A stretch of 64,000 bases of DNA from Gammaproteobacteria bacterium (GCA_016705365.1 JADIYI010000002.1:310001-374000), one strand, 5' to 3'; shown: positions 9,658 to 19,319, numbered from the stretch's first letter. Program-made: numbers and translations. Notes: a model not told the origin generated them from the sequence alone.

Positions 9658-10200
9658 CTACGGTTGCTTTTGCCAGACGATGCCAACGCTGTCAAAGCCG
9701 TTCTCGTAACTGTGCTCGATATACAACTCGGCGAACGCCGCATCCCGCACGTTGATGAATGTTTTTCCACGCGACAGTTCCACGATGAAATCCTTGCGAT
9801 CGAGCCCGGATACAAGCGTATCGAGGGCCAGGCTATCGCCGAGAATCCGGGCATTCCAGAACTGCTCGGCCAGCTCGCGGCCGGCCGCAATGACCTCCTC
9901 TTGCCCAAGCGCAGCCGGAGCTCGAACCGAGCGGAACGCAAGCGAACCGAGATGGTCGCAGCCACCATAGCCAAACGTGGTACTGCCCCCGTCCGGCAAC
10001 GCCCAATTCACCTCGCGTTTTTCCCTGGCGAGCACGCCACCGGGATATCGCGTGTTGGCGTTCTGCAGTACCGCCTGCTCCTGCTCCTGGCTGAATGCGC
10101 ACACCTGCGCGTGCAAGCTTGGCGAGATCGCCAAGAATATCGCCAAGGCCAGGCCGCCGATGCCGGTGGCAGGCAGCGCGGGAATAAACTGCTTGTGCAT
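9658..10200 (-). CDS. Periplasmic protein of unknown function
   Basis: 180 residues. The ATG at 10200 is favoured by GGAG 6 nt upstream and by the signal peptide that follows directly (hydrophobic GIGGLALAIFLAISPSLHAQ, cleavage after HAQ or LHA). The mature domain has two cysteines (near QVCAFS and YGGCDH) that could form a disulfide, alternating charged and aromatic residues, and no membrane segment. I do not recognise the family. The 140-nt gap from the TonB receptor upstream on the same strand leaves open whether it is cotranscribed. Confidence 0.7.
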   Translation of the reverse strand: MHKQFIPALPATGIGGLALAIFLAISPSLHAQVCAFSQEQEQAVLQNANTRYPGGVLAREKREVNWALPDGGSTTFGYGGCDHLGSLAFRSVRAPAALGQEEVIAAGRELAEQFWNARILGDSLALDTLVSGLDRKDFIVELSRGKTFINVRDAAFAELYIEHSYENGFDSVGIVWQKQP

Positions 10201-10340
10201 CGAATGCTCCGGAATGCCATCGGGAACCGGTGACAGTTTATTCAATTCAGGATGCCGCGGGACAGCCTGACTGATCCACAACTCCTGCCGGGAAATCCGC
10301 TTGCCTGCCCCCCGATTCCAGCCGCCCTTCAAATGGCTTT

Positions 10341-12758
10341 CTAGAAGTTGTACGCAACATCCACGCCGTACATGCGCGGCGGGATGCGCCAGGCGGGCGT
10401 CGAATTGACCGCTGAACCGTTGCCAAACACCGTGAGCACTTCCTCATCGCTCAGGTTGGAACCCCACAAGGCAAGCTCCCAGCTCGTATCGCTGCTGAAC
10501 CAGCTGAGGCGCGCGTTGGTCAGCGCGTAGTCGGGCACCTCGCCGCGAGTGACATCGATGCGGTCGTCGCTCCATGTGTAGTCGACCCGCGCCTGCAGCT
10601 CTCCCATCTCACCGAGCGTCTTGCTGTATTGCAGGCTCAGGTTGTATTTGTGCTTGGGGCTCTCGGCACGCGGCTCACCGGTCAGATCGTCCTCGGGGGT
10701 CTCGCCCGCTGCCGGAATGATTTCGTACTTGGTGAACTCGGTGTCGAGGTAAGCGTAATTGCCGGCGAGCATCCAGCTGTCGTTGATCATCCATGCCATC
10801 TCGGTTTCGAAGCCGTAGGCATCGGCATCGGCATTGCGCAGGTTGTAACTCGGGATCGGCTGGCCGATCAGCTCGAGCGTCTGCAGGTTCTGGTAATCGT
10901 AATAGAACACGGCGGAACTGAACTGCATCGCCCCGTCGAGCACCGTTCCCTTCATCCCGAGCTCGTAATTGATGACTTCCTCCGAATCGTAGGAAGTCGA
11001 GATGTCCGGACCGAAATTCAGGCTGTTGAAGCCACCGGATTTGAAGCCTGTCGCGACGCTGGCATAGCCCATGACCTCATCCGTGAAATGGTAATCCAGC
11101 ACCACCCGACCCGACACCGAACCCCAGTTGTCGCTTTCGGTCTCGTCGAGCAACGGTTGACCGCCGTTGAAGAACGCGATGCCGAACGGAACACCCGGTA
11201 CCAGCTCGTTCTGATAGGCCGTATAGAGATCGAAAGTCTTGTCATCGTAGGTGTAGCGCATGCCGACCGAGAGATTGCTGCGATCGTTGAGACTCCAGGT
11301 CGTGTCACCGTAGACGGCCATGCTGGTGTAGTCGCCCTTGCTGTCGACTGTCTCGGTCCACGGATCGGCATAACCTGCCATGATGCGCGGTTGCAGCGCG
11401 GTCAGAAGCTCGCCTACCGTCTGCGTGACACCGGGCAGGCTCGAAATAAAGAACGATGCCGCAATGCCGTCGCAGTTCTGGCCCACGCAGTTCACGCCGT
11501 AAAGCGCATTCAGCAGCGGGTTCAGCGCGTTCAGGGTCGGATTGGTACCGGTGCGCGCACTGGCACGAAACGCCGGGATTTCCTCCGGCAGAATCACCAT
11601 CCCGAGCTGATCAAATACCGGCGGCAGCGCAAAGCTCTCGAAAGTCGTCATCATGAAATTCGCATCCGTGGTATGCGTGACCTTTTCGTTGGTGTATCCC
11701 GCGCCGACGGTCCACTTCACCCGCTCGTTGGCGCCGGTCAGGCGGAACTCCTGGGAAAAGAATTCACTGTCTTCGGGATTTGATGAGGCGAAATAGAAAT
11801 CCACGTTGTTCGATCCGTCGAGGTCTTCGAGCAACTCGGTCTGGAACTCGCGCCAACCGGTGATCGAGGTAAACAGCATGTCGCCGATCTCGTGATTGAT
11901 CTCGACGCTCGCCGTGTACAGTTCGCGCTTTTCCTGTTGCTTGGGTGCGTCATAGGCCACGTCGCCGAAATTGTCATGTTTGTGTCCCGGGTTCGCTGCC
12001 TCCCAGACCGCGGCATTGGTGGTATGCAGGACGCCGGACTCCTGGTCCATGTCCTCGTAGCCCGTGCGCAGGATAACTTCGGTCGTATCGCTGGCATTCC
12101 AGAGCAATGCCACCCGGACATTCTTCTTGTCCTCGTTGTTCAGATCATCGCCGTGGAGATTATCCATGTAGCCATCACGGCTGCGCAGGCTGGCGCTGAG
12201 ACGCATGGCCACGCTCTCGCCGAGCGGGGTGTTGTAGATCAGCTCGGCATCGGCGCGGTCGTAGTTGCCGGCCCTCAGCGTGACCTCGCCCTCGGTCTCG
12301 AAGGAGGGTTTCGGAGTGATGATGTGGATCGCACCACCGGTGGCGTTGCGCCCGAACAGCGTACCCTGCGGTCCTTTCAGGATCTCGATGCGCTCGATAT
12401 CGATCAGCGCTGCCTCGGCGCCGGCACCGCGCGCGGCGTAGACCCCGTCCACATACACCGCAATCGCCGGGTCGGAGCCGATCGTCCAGTCGTTGGTCTC
12501 GATGCCGCGGATGCTGTAGGTCGGCTGCAGGCTCTTGTCGTTGTTCATGTCCACCCCGGCCGTGAAGCGCCCGACATCGGATAGCGAGCGAGTCCCCAGC
12601 TGACCGAGCGCCTCACCCGTGTACGCAGTGATCGCGATCGGCACGTCCATCACGTTTTCCGCGCGCTTCTGTGCGGTAACCAGCACCTCCTCGATGAGCT
12701 GTGCCTGCGCACACTGTACCGCGGCAACCATCAGCAGCGGAGCAAATCGTTTGTTCAT
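10341..12758 (-). CDS. TonB-dependent outer-membrane receptor
   Basis: 805-residue ligand-gated outer-membrane transporter. The ATG at 12758 has GGAG 6 nt upstream and starts a short signal peptide ending AQCAQAQ-like. A TonB-box-like stretch follows (IEEVLVTAQKR), then the plug with SIRGIETN and GPQGTLFGRNATGGAI, then a beta-barrel ending in an aromatic residue (VAYNF). The type is the iron-complex/Fe-siderophore-like branch that in marine Gammaproteobacteria also takes up small organic molecules. No regulator or TonB/ExbBD partner is adjacent, so the ligand is open. The final Phe fits the BAM-recognised C-terminus. Confidence 0.92.
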   Translation of the reverse strand: MNKRFAPLLMVAAVQCAQAQLIEEVLVTAQKRAENVMDVPIAITAYTGEALGQLGTRSLSDVGRFTAGVDMNNDKSLQPTYSIRGIETNDWTIGSDPAIAVYVDGVYAARGAGAEAALIDIERIEILKGPQGTLFGRNATGGAIHIITPKPSFETEGEVTLRAGNYDRADAELIYNTPLGESVAMRLSASLRSRDGYMDNLHGDDLNNEDKKNVRVALLWNASDTTEVILRTGYEDMDQESGVLHTTNAAVWEAANPGHKHDNFGDVAYDAPKQQEKRELYTASVEINHEIGDMLFTSITGWREFQTELLEDLDGSNNVDFYFASSNPEDSEFFSQEFRLTGANERVKWTVGAGYTNEKVTHTTDANFMMTTFESFALPPVFDQLGMVILPEEIPAFRASARTGTNPTLNALNPLLNALYGVNCVGQNCDGIAASFFISSLPGVTQTVGELLTALQPRIMAGYADPWTETVDSKGDYTSMAVYGDTTWSLNDRSNLSVGMRYTYDDKTFDLYTAYQNELVPGVPFGIAFFNGGQPLLDETESDNWGSVSGRVVLDYHFTDEVMGYASVATGFKSGGFNSLNFGPDISTSYDSEEVINYELGMKGTVLDGAMQFSSAVFYYDYQNLQTLELIGQPIPSYNLRNADADAYGFETEMAWMINDSWMLAGNYAYLDTEFTKYEIIPAAGETPEDDLTGEPRAESPKHKYNLSLQYSKTLGEMGELQARVDYTWSDDRIDVTRGEVPDYALTNARLSWFSSDTSWELALWGSNLSDEEVLTVFGNGSAVNSTPAWRIPPRMYGVDVAYNF

Positions 12759-12921
12759 GGTGTTCTCCGGTGGCAGGCGCCTTCGGCGTCCCGTGATTAT
12801 TGGTTGTTCGACCGTGCTAATCATAGGTGCTGCAGGGGAATGTTTCTATGCGACGAGAAAAAAGCGAAGGAAACCGCCGGCGTGCTCCGTCAAACCAGCA
12901 ACCCACCATGAGGAGATGCCG

Positions 12922-13338
12922 ATGAACACGACACTGAAATCACTGCTGCTGACAGCCCTGATCGGCTCTGCCTTGCCGGTCACGGCGCAGACGGATCCAG
13001 GCCAGATGCCGCCCGATGGGCCTCACCGGCGCCATATGAGCCCCGAGCAACACACCGAGCGCATGAGCAGGGACCTCGATCTGTCGCCGGAACAGATCAG
13101 TTCGGTGACCGAGATAAACAACCGCTTTGCGGAGCAGATGCGTGCGCTGCGCGAACCCGAGGAAGTGCGACAGGCACGTCGTGAAGCGGTCCGCAAGCTG
13201 ATGGAACAGCATGACCAGGAGCTGCGCAAGGTGCTGGACGACACGCAATATGCCAAGTGGGAACAGGAGCGCCGCGCCATGAAGGAAAAACGAGCGCAGC
13301 GCGGACGTGGCATGCAAGCCGGGGAAGCCGCTCCCTAG
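12922..13338 (+). CDS. Spy/CpxP-like periplasmic LTXXQ protein
   Basis: 138-residue periplasmic helical protein. Of the two nearby ATGs, 12922 is chosen: AGGAG at 12911-12915 would touch the ATG at 12916 but lies 6 nt before 12922. A signal peptide (LLLTALIGSALPVTAQ) precedes an acidic/His-rich linker and then an all-helical domain with LTXXQ-like repeats LDLSPEQ and LDDTQYAKW, rich in E, R and Q. Family members are ATP-independent chaperones or stress sensors induced by envelope stress. It is shorter than Spy (161 residues). It is transcribed divergently from the TonB receptor and ends 4 nt before the convergent pot operon. Confidence 0.75.
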   Translation: MNTTLKSLLLTALIGSALPVTAQTDPGQMPPDGPHRRHMSPEQHTERMSRDLDLSPEQISSVTEINNRFAEQMRALREPEEVRQARREAVRKLMEQHDQELRKVLDDTQYAKWEQERRAMKEKRAQRGRGMQAGEAAP

Positions 13339-13342
13339 GAAG

Positions 13343-14179
13343 TCATTCCCTGCCGCTCGGTTCGCGCCTCGCTGCGCCTGCGTGCCGTTCCTGGCGCAAC
13401 ATCAGCACGCCAGCCAGCACTGCACCGAGCGCAACCACCCCGATGATGATCGAGGCAAGCGCGTTGATATCCGGTGTGACGCCAAGCTTCACCTTGGAGA
13501 AAATCAGCATCGGCAGCGTATTGGCGCCCGGACCGCTGACAAAACTGGCAATCACCAGGTCATCGAGCGACAGGGTGAATGCCAGCAACCAGCCCGACAC
13601 CAGGGCCGGTGCAATACCCGGAATGGTGATATCGAACAGGACCCGGAACGGCCGGCCACCGAGATCCATCGCCGCCTCCTCGAGCGATGAATCACGATCC
13701 GCGAGCCGTGACTGCACGATCACCGCGACATAGGCCATGCAGAAGGTGGTGTGGGCGATCGTGATCGTCATCGCCCCGCGCGCATCCGGCCAACCGATAA
13801 CGGCCTGCATACTCACGAACAACAGCAGCAAGGACAGGCCGGTGATCACTTCGGGCATCACCAGCGGCGCCACGATCATGCCGGTGAACAGGGTGCGCCC
13901 GGCAAATCGCCCGACCCGTGCCAGCGCCAGCGCCGCCAGCGCGCCCAGCACCGTCGCGGCACTGGCGCTGATCACCGCGATGCGCACACTGAGCAGCGCG
14001 GCCTCGATCACCTGGTCGTTGTCCAGCAGCGCCGCATACCAGCGCCACGAAAACCCACCCCAGGTGCTGCTTATCCGCGAGGCATTGAAAGAGTTCAGTA
14101 CCAGCAGCACGATCGGGAGGTACAAAAAGGCGTAGCCAAACGCCAGCGCGCCATACAGCGTCAACGCGCGGCGCCTCAC
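13343..14179 (-). CDS. potI: Polyamine-type ABC transporter permease (PotI/PotC-like)
   Basis: 278-residue inner-membrane permease with six predicted spans. The EAA loop reads EEAAMDLGGRPFRVLF, followed by the IPGIAPALVSG segment typical of PotC/PotI. It starts with GTG at 14179, overlapping the upstream permease stop as GTGA. It is the last gene of the regulator-dehydrogenase-potFGHI unit. It pairs with the PotH-like permease to make the channel. The subfamily is spermidine/putrescine-like, but the actual substrate is inferred only from the family and the catabolic genes around it. Confidence 0.9.
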   Translation of the reverse strand: MRRRALTLYGALAFGYAFLYLPIVLLVLNSFNASRISSTWGGFSWRWYAALLDNDQVIEAALLSVRIAVISASAATVLGALAALALARVGRFAGRTLFTGMIVAPLVMPEVITGLSLLLLFVSMQAVIGWPDARGAMTITIAHTTFCMAYVAVIVQSRLADRDSSLEEAAMDLGGRPFRVLFDITIPGIAPALVSGWLLAFTLSLDDLVIASFVSGPGANTLPMLIFSKVKLGVTPDINALASIIIGVVALGAVLAGVLMLRQERHAGAARREPSGRE

Positions 14180-15078
14180 GAGGGCTCCCGCAACTGGCTG
14201 CGCTGGAACAGCATGAACGGCACCACCACGATCAGCAGCAGCATCGTCGCGACGGCCGCTGCCAGCGGCCAGTCGCGATTGATGAAGAACTCGTCATACA
14301 GCGTACGCCCGATCATCAGCGTGTCGAGCCCCCCCAGCAGGCTCGGGATCACGAACTCGCCGAGCGCCGGGATGAACACCAGCAGCGAACCGGCCATGAT
14401 TCCCGGCAGCGACAGCGGCAAGGTCACATCACGGAACACCGCCAGCGGACGCCCCCCGAGATCCTCGGCAGCCTCGCGCAACTCGATATCCAGCTTTTCC
14501 AGTACCGCATAGAGCGGCAGGATCATGAACGGCAGATAGGTGTACACAATGCCGATATAAACCGCGAAATCGGTATACATCAGCGCCAGCGGCCGTTCGA
14601 TCAGACCCAGCGAGAGCAACAGCGAGTTGATCGCTCCATGCGTGCCAAGCATGCCCATCCAGGCATAGACACGCAGCAGAAACGAGGTCCAGAACGGCAG
14701 TATCACCAGCAGCAGCAGGATGTTGCGCCAGGCTCCCCGCGCCTGCGCTATGGCGTAGGCCATCGGATAGCCGATCAGCAGGCACGCCAGCGTGGAGAAA
14801 AAAGCGATGCGCAGCGAACCGACGTAACTGAGCAGGTAGAGCTCGTCCTGGAACAGCGCGCGATAGTTGTCGAGGGTCGCGCCCAGCGTGAGCGCGCCAT
14901 CGGCACCGCGTCCGAAAAGCGCCGTGAACGGCGGTTGTGCGATCAGCGGGTCGGAAAAGCTGATCTTGAAAACCAGTCCGAACGGCGCCAGGAAAAACAC
15001 CAGCAGCCATGCCATCGGCAGCAGGATCACGAACGCACGGTAGGCTCGCCGCCCCGGGCGCAGCGCGGATGGATTCAT
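14176..15078 (-). CDS. potH: Polyamine-type ABC transporter permease (PotH/PotB-like)
   Basis: 300 residues. The ATG at 15078 is preferred: it overlaps the stop of the ATPase gene as ATGA, and the upstream in-frame extension has no membrane-protein character. Six membrane spans are visible, with the EAA-loop region LREAAEDLGGRPLAVFRD that contacts the ATPase, and FVIPSLLGGLDTLMIG, typical of PotB/PotH. Its stop overlaps the start of the next permease. All four transport genes are translationally coupled, which supports one stoichiometric complex. Confidence 0.9.
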   Translation of the reverse strand: MNPSALRPGRRAYRAFVILLPMAWLLVFFLAPFGLVFKISFSDPLIAQPPFTALFGRGADGALTLGATLDNYRALFQDELYLLSYVGSLRIAFFSTLACLLIGYPMAYAIAQARGAWRNILLLLVILPFWTSFLLRVYAWMGMLGTHGAINSLLLSLGLIERPLALMYTDFAVYIGIVYTYLPFMILPLYAVLEKLDIELREAAEDLGGRPLAVFRDVTLPLSLPGIMAGSLLVFIPALGEFVIPSLLGGLDTLMIGRTLYDEFFINRDWPLAAAVATMLLLIVVVPFMLFQRSQLREPS

Positions 15079-16211
15079 TCGCGAAGCACCACCGAACTGC
15101 CGCGATCCCAGGACAGGTACACCTGCTGGTCCCATTCGAGCACCCGCTCGGCGGCACGTACCCGGTTTTGCGCACTGACCTGCAGCATATGACCGGCAGC
15201 GCAACGCACACGGTAGACGGACTGTCCGCCGTAGTACGCGAAATCCTCTACTACACCGGCAAGCACACAGTGCCCGTCGTCACCCGGGGGCTCCTTGCTG
15301 ATGCGGATTTTCTCGGGGCGCACCGCCATCCACACCCGATCTCCCTGGACCACGCCTTGCGTCTCGCGCGCTTCGAATCGGGTTGCCGTCTGGGTACAAT
15401 CGAGCAGCAACCTGCCGTTCCCGCACTCGCTGACGCGGCATTCGAACATGTTGGTGGTACCGACGAAATCCGCCACGAAACGATTTGTCGGGTATTCGTA
15501 GACCCTGAGCGGCGTGTCCACCTGCACCAGCCGGCCGCGATCCATCACCGCGATGCGCGAGGCGAGCGTCATCGCCTCCTCCTGGTCATGGGTCACCACG
15601 AGAAAGGTCGTGCCGAGCTGGTACTGGATGTTCATCAGTTCGAACTGGGTGTGCTCGCGCAGCTTCTTGTCGAGTGCCGCCAGCGGTTCGTCGAGCAGCA
15701 ATACCTGCGGACGCTTGATCAGCGCGCGCGCCAGTGCCACACGCTGACGCTGGCCTCCGGACAACTGGTCGGGTTTGCGGCGCGCGAGAGTCCCGAGCTG
15801 CACCAGCGCCAGCATCTCCGCAACCCGCTCGGCGATGGCGGCCTTCGCAAGACCCTCCTTCTTCAGGCCGTAGGCGATGTTCTGCTCCACGTTCATGTGC
15901 GGAAACACCGCATAGGATTGGAACATCATGTTCACCGGCCGCTCATAGGGCGGCGTGGTGGTCATGTCGATACCATCGATCAGGATGCGCCCGTTGCTCG
16001 GTTTCTCGAAGCCCGCGAGCATCCGCAGCAAGGTGGATTTCCCGCACCCCGAGCCTCCGAGGATCACGAATATCTCGCCGCGGCGGATGGAGAGATTCAC
16101 ATCCTCCACCGCGCTGATCTCGCCAAAGCGCTTCCCGAGCCCCTCGAGACGGATTACTTCCTGCTGTCCCGCTGCAGCGTCCCCGTCCGGCATCGCCGTG
16201 GTGGAAATCAT
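15075..16211 (-). CDS. potG: Polyamine-type ABC transporter ATP-binding protein (PotG/PotA-like)
   Basis: 378-residue ATPase. Walker A is GGSGCGKST (about 52-60), the Q-loop is MFQSYAVFPHM, the ABC signature is LSGGQRQRVALARAL, Walker B is VLLLDEPLAALD and the switch histidine lies in VVTHDQEEA. The C-terminal third forms the TOBE/OB regulatory domain typical of the PotA/PotG group. It overlaps both neighbours by 4 nt (ATGA). Length and order (F-G-H-I) match the E. coli putrescine importer rather than potABCD, in which potA is first. Confidence 0.93.
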   Translation of the reverse strand: MISTTAMPDGDAAAGQQEVIRLEGLGKRFGEISAVEDVNLSIRRGEIFVILGGSGCGKSTLLRMLAGFEKPSNGRILIDGIDMTTTPPYERPVNMMFQSYAVFPHMNVEQNIAYGLKKEGLAKAAIAERVAEMLALVQLGTLARRKPDQLSGGQRQRVALARALIKRPQVLLLDEPLAALDKKLREHTQFELMNIQYQLGTTFLVVTHDQEEAMTLASRIAVMDRGRLVQVDTPLRVYEYPTNRFVADFVGTTNMFECRVSECGNGRLLLDCTQTATRFEARETQGVVQGDRVWMAVRPEKIRISKEPPGDDGHCVLAGVVEDFAYYGGQSVYRVRCAAGHMLQVSAQNRVRAAERVLEWDQQVYLSWDRGSSVVLRE

Positions 16212-17323
16212 GGAGCGCCCGCCGCCATTCCGGTTTTTACCCGTGACCAGCTGCGCGAACGCAAGCGCTCGATCTTGGGCGGCAGCACGTGCGTGGTGTG
16301 CAGGCGTTGCATCACCTTGGCGTCCGGGTAGACAGCCGGGTCATTGCGCAGGCGCTCATCGACCAGCGGCGTCGCCGCGGCATTGGCATTCGCATAGCCC
16401 ACAAAATTTGTCACGGCGGCAATGACCTCGGGTCGCAACAGGTAATTGAGGAACCGGTGCGCATTGTCGGGGTGGCGTGCATCGACAGGTATATAGGCTG
16501 CATCGAACCAGGCCGGCATACCCTCGATCGGCATATCAAAAGCCAGATCGACATCGAGACCCGCCTCGCGCGCACGCGTCTTCGCCACCGAATAATCGCC
16601 CGACCAGCTCATCGCAATGCAGACCTCCTCGCTCGGCAGGTCGATCAGCATTTTCTGGCTGCTGAAGTAGCGGATATAGGGGCGGATCGCCTTCAGCAGA
16701 TCCTCGGCGGCACGCAGTTCCTCGGGCTGTACCGAATTCGCATCGTGACCAAGATAGATCAAGGCCATTGGCAGCACATCGGTCGGGGAATCCAGCAGCG
16801 TGACTCCGCAGTCGGCGAAACGCGAGACGACATCGGGCCGGAACACCAGGTCCGCACTGTTCACCGGCGCGTCCGGCATGCGCTGAAGAATCTTGCGCCT
16901 GTTGTAGGTAAAGCCCGTGGTGCCCCAGGTATAAGGCACACCGTAGCGCAGTCCGGGATCGAATTCCCCGTAGGTGGCAAGAATGCGCGGATCGAGATTG
17001 TGCCAGTTGTCGAGCTTCGTCTTGTCCAGCGGCTGCATGATGCCTACCGGAATCAGGCGGGCCGTGAACGAGGCGGAGTGGAACACGATATCGTAGCCGG
17101 TGCCGCCGGCCATCAGCTTGGTGTCGACGATCTCGCTCGAATCATAGATATCGTAATTGACCTTGATGCCGGTCTCGCGCTCGAAATTGGCGAGCGTATC
17201 GGGCGCGATGTAATCGGCCCAATTGTAGATGTTGAGCAACGGTTGCTCGGCCGCCAGGCCAATGCCCGGAACAGAACATCCGAGCAGCAGTCCCGCGAGG
17301 GATCCGCACAGCGAGCGGCTCAC
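16208..17323 (-). CDS. potF: Polyamine-type periplasmic binding protein (PotF/PotD-like)
   Basis: 371-residue solute-binding protein starting with GTG at 17323, 3 nt after the acyl-CoA dehydrogenase stop. The signal peptide ends near IGLAA-EQP. The mature start LLNIYNWADYIAPDTL is the hallmark of PotD/PotF, in which the aromatic W/Y line the amine pocket. Later motifs include MAGGTGYDIVFHSA, TWGTTGFTYN and CIAMSWSGDYS. It delivers the substrate to PotGHI. The binding residues cannot be assigned confidently, so a diamine, a polyamine or a related amine (for example a betaine-like compound) all remain possible. Confidence 0.9.
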   Translation of the reverse strand: MSRSLCGSLAGLLLGCSVPGIGLAAEQPLLNIYNWADYIAPDTLANFERETGIKVNYDIYDSSEIVDTKLMAGGTGYDIVFHSASFTARLIPVGIMQPLDKTKLDNWHNLDPRILATYGEFDPGLRYGVPYTWGTTGFTYNRRKILQRMPDAPVNSADLVFRPDVVSRFADCGVTLLDSPTDVLPMALIYLGHDANSVQPEELRAAEDLLKAIRPYIRYFSSQKMLIDLPSEEVCIAMSWSGDYSVAKTRAREAGLDVDLAFDMPIEGMPAWFDAAYIPVDARHPDNAHRFLNYLLRPEVIAAVTNFVGYANANAAATPLVDERLRNDPAVYPDAKVMQRLHTTHVLPPKIERLRSRSWSRVKTGMAAGAP

Positions 17324-17326
17324 GCC

Positions 17327-18481
17327 CTACATGCCCTCGAGGCCACGCTTTTCGAGACTGCTGGCGATGATCATGCGCTGGATCTCGCTGGTTCCCTCCC
17401 AGATACGGTCGACCCGCAACTCGCGAAAAAACCGCTCCGCGGCATACTCGCGCATATAACCGCGACCGCCGAAGATCTGCACCGCCCGATCGGCCACCCG
17501 GTTGGCCATTTCCGAGCAATAGAGCTTCACCATCGAACAGCGCGTGTGCAGCGATTTCAGATCCTCGCCGCGATCATGTGCGCGCGCCGCCTCGTAGAGC
17601 ATCAGGCGCGCGGCCCACAGCTCGGTGACACTGTCGGCGAACATGAACTGGATGACCTGCTGCTGCCCCAGCGGTTCGCCATTGACCATCCGCGTGCGCG
17701 CGAAGGCGGAAGCCTCCTCGATCAGGCGCGCCGCGGCACCGCAGCAGCGCGCGGCAATCATCAGGCGCTCGTGACGGAACCAGCTGCGGGTATAGCCCAT
17801 CCCGGCCCCTTCCTCGCCGATGCGCTCCGCCGAGGCCACGAATACATTGTCGAAGCGATAGGTCGGATGGTGCGAGGCAAAAGTGTGGGTGAACAGGGGT
17901 GAGCGCACCATCGTTACGCCGGGTGCATCGATCGGCATGAAAAACAACGCGTGCTCGCCGTTGGCGAGCTTTGCCTGCAGAAAGAAGAAATCCGCCAGGT
18001 TTGCCGAGGTCACGAACCATTTCTCGCCGTTGATGAGATAGCCACCTTCGCAGCGCGTGGCCGTGCTGTCGATGCTCTCCCACGACCCGGATTCCGCTTC
18101 GGTGATTGCGTAGCACTCGCGCATGGTGCCCGCCATCAGCGGGCGGATATAACGCTCGATCTGTGCGGCGGAACAGGCCTCGAACATCCAGTGCTGCGCC
18201 TCGGAAAAACACCAGCACAGGGCATTGGTGACGCGCCCCAGCTGTTCCCAGACCGCGCACTGCTCCTCGATACCAAGCCCGAGACCGCCATGCTCGAGCG
18301 CGATGTCCATGCGCGGCAGGCCAAGCTCCACCGCGATTCGCGCGTGGCGCGCGGCAATTTCCCGCGGCAGTTCGCCCGCGTGCATTTCCGCGTGCACCTC
18401 CCACGGGATCAGTTCCTCGTCGACAAAGGCGCGCGCGCGGTCGCGCCAGGTGGAAGCCGATTCGTTGAGCATGACATCCAT
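17327..18481 (-). CDS. Acyl-CoA dehydrogenase family protein
   Basis: 384-residue FAD flavoprotein with the three family domains: an N-terminal helical domain, a middle beta domain (CYAITEAESGSWESID, NGEKWFVTSA) and a C-terminal helical domain ending WEGTSEIQRMIIASSL. The Glu in WEGT occupies the position of the medium-chain catalytic base. The start is the ATG at 18481, with GGAG 8 nt upstream. It is unusual that it lies between the regulator and potF in one operon. In this context it probably dehydrogenates a CoA ester made by the NDP-forming synthetase of the divergent arm, but a nitroalkane- or amine-oxidising variant cannot be excluded. Confidence 0.88.
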   Translation of the reverse strand: MDVMLNESASTWRDRARAFVDEELIPWEVHAEMHAGELPREIAARHARIAVELGLPRMDIALEHGGLGLGIEEQCAVWEQLGRVTNALCWCFSEAQHWMFEACSAAQIERYIRPLMAGTMRECYAITEAESGSWESIDSTATRCEGGYLINGEKWFVTSANLADFFFLQAKLANGEHALFFMPIDAPGVTMVRSPLFTHTFASHHPTYRFDNVFVASAERIGEEGAGMGYTRSWFRHERLMIAARCCGAAARLIEEASAFARTRMVNGEPLGQQQVIQFMFADSVTELWAARLMLYEAARAHDRGEDLKSLHTRCSMVKLYCSEMANRVADRAVQIFGGRGYMREYAAERFFRELRVDRIWEGTSEIQRMIIASSLEKRGLEGM

Positions 18482-18527
18482 TTATTGTTCTCCGTTGATT
18501 GACCCTCGAACCGCGCTCCCGTCGCGA

Positions 18528-19214
18528 TCAGCTGCCGCGATCGAAGTGGCGCGGAAAGATCCGTGCAAGATACTCGAGGCAGATCCGCCGCGCACCCTTG
18601 CGATCCATTTCCTCGGGGCAAACCAGTATATCGAGCCACAAACCGTTGGTCAGCGCCGAATAGGTCACCGCCACCAGCTTTGGTTCGACGTCGCTGTAAC
18701 CACCCTCGGCAACCAGTTGCGTGCACAACCCGCACAGTTCCTCGTCTATCGCGCGATCGACCTCGGCGCAGATCCTGCGGTAGGTTGGCCGGGTCTTGGT
18801 CTCGCCCCAGAACGCGAACCATACCGACAGCTTCCCGCGCTGCACCACCCTGGTGCTGAAATCGAAGTCCACCAGCGCCGCCAGCCGCTCGGCGGCCGAG
18901 CGATCGCCATCGAGTATACGCCGCCAGCCGGCACGGTACTCCTCGGCGATGCTGCGCAGCGTTTCGATCAGCAGTTTCTGCTTGGTGTCGAAATGCAGGT
19001 TGACGATACCGAGACTCAGCCCGGCTTCGCGGGTGATTTCCTGCATCGTGACGCCGGCCAGTCCGCTGCGCGAGATGCACTTGATGGTTGCGGCAATGAG
19101 CTGGCTCCGCCGGCGTTCGCGCGCCGCATCGCGTTTGCCTGCACCGCGAGTCAATGAATTGCCGCCGACTCCGTCGCTGGGGACGGCAGCGATGTCCGCT
19201 GCGCCAACTGCCAT
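18528..19214 (-). CDS. TetR-family regulator, BetI-like
   Basis: 228 residues from the ATG at 19214. A longer reading from 19310 has a poor ribosome site and a low-complexity, Gly-rich front. The N-terminal helix-turn-helix lies at about 50-80 (VTMQEITREAGLSLGIVNLHF). The ligand domain resembles BetI, with the characteristic VWFAFWGETKTRPTYRRI block. BetI-type repressors respond to choline or betaine-like amines. It is first in the minus-strand unit ahead of the dehydrogenase and pot genes. A perfect 18-bp palindrome lies 106-123 nt upstream, between it and the divergent aminotransferase, so autoregulation and control of both arms are likely. Confidence 0.88.
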   Translation of the reverse strand: MAVGAADIAAVPSDGVGGNSLTRGAGKRDAARERRRSQLIAATIKCISRSGLAGVTMQEITREAGLSLGIVNLHFDTKQKLLIETLRSIAEEYRAGWRRILDGDRSAAERLAALVDFDFSTRVVQRGKLSVWFAFWGETKTRPTYRRICAEVDRAIDEELCGLCTQLVAEGGYSDVEPKLVAVTYSALTNGLWLDILVCPEEMDRKGARRICLEYLARIFPRHFDRGS

Positions 19215-19319
19215 GCCTTTGCTACTCCCGGGACGGACACCGCCGCCCGCCAAAAAACCCGAAATCCCCGTTGCAAGCCGGCCATACCGTAGCACCAGCG
19301 CATCCAACAAACAACATTT

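Noticed and set aside
16289..17902. 537-codon plus-strand frame over potF and the acyl-CoA dehydrogenase
   Set aside because: It crosses two clear minus-strand genes with signal peptide and catalytic motifs, and has no domain of its own.
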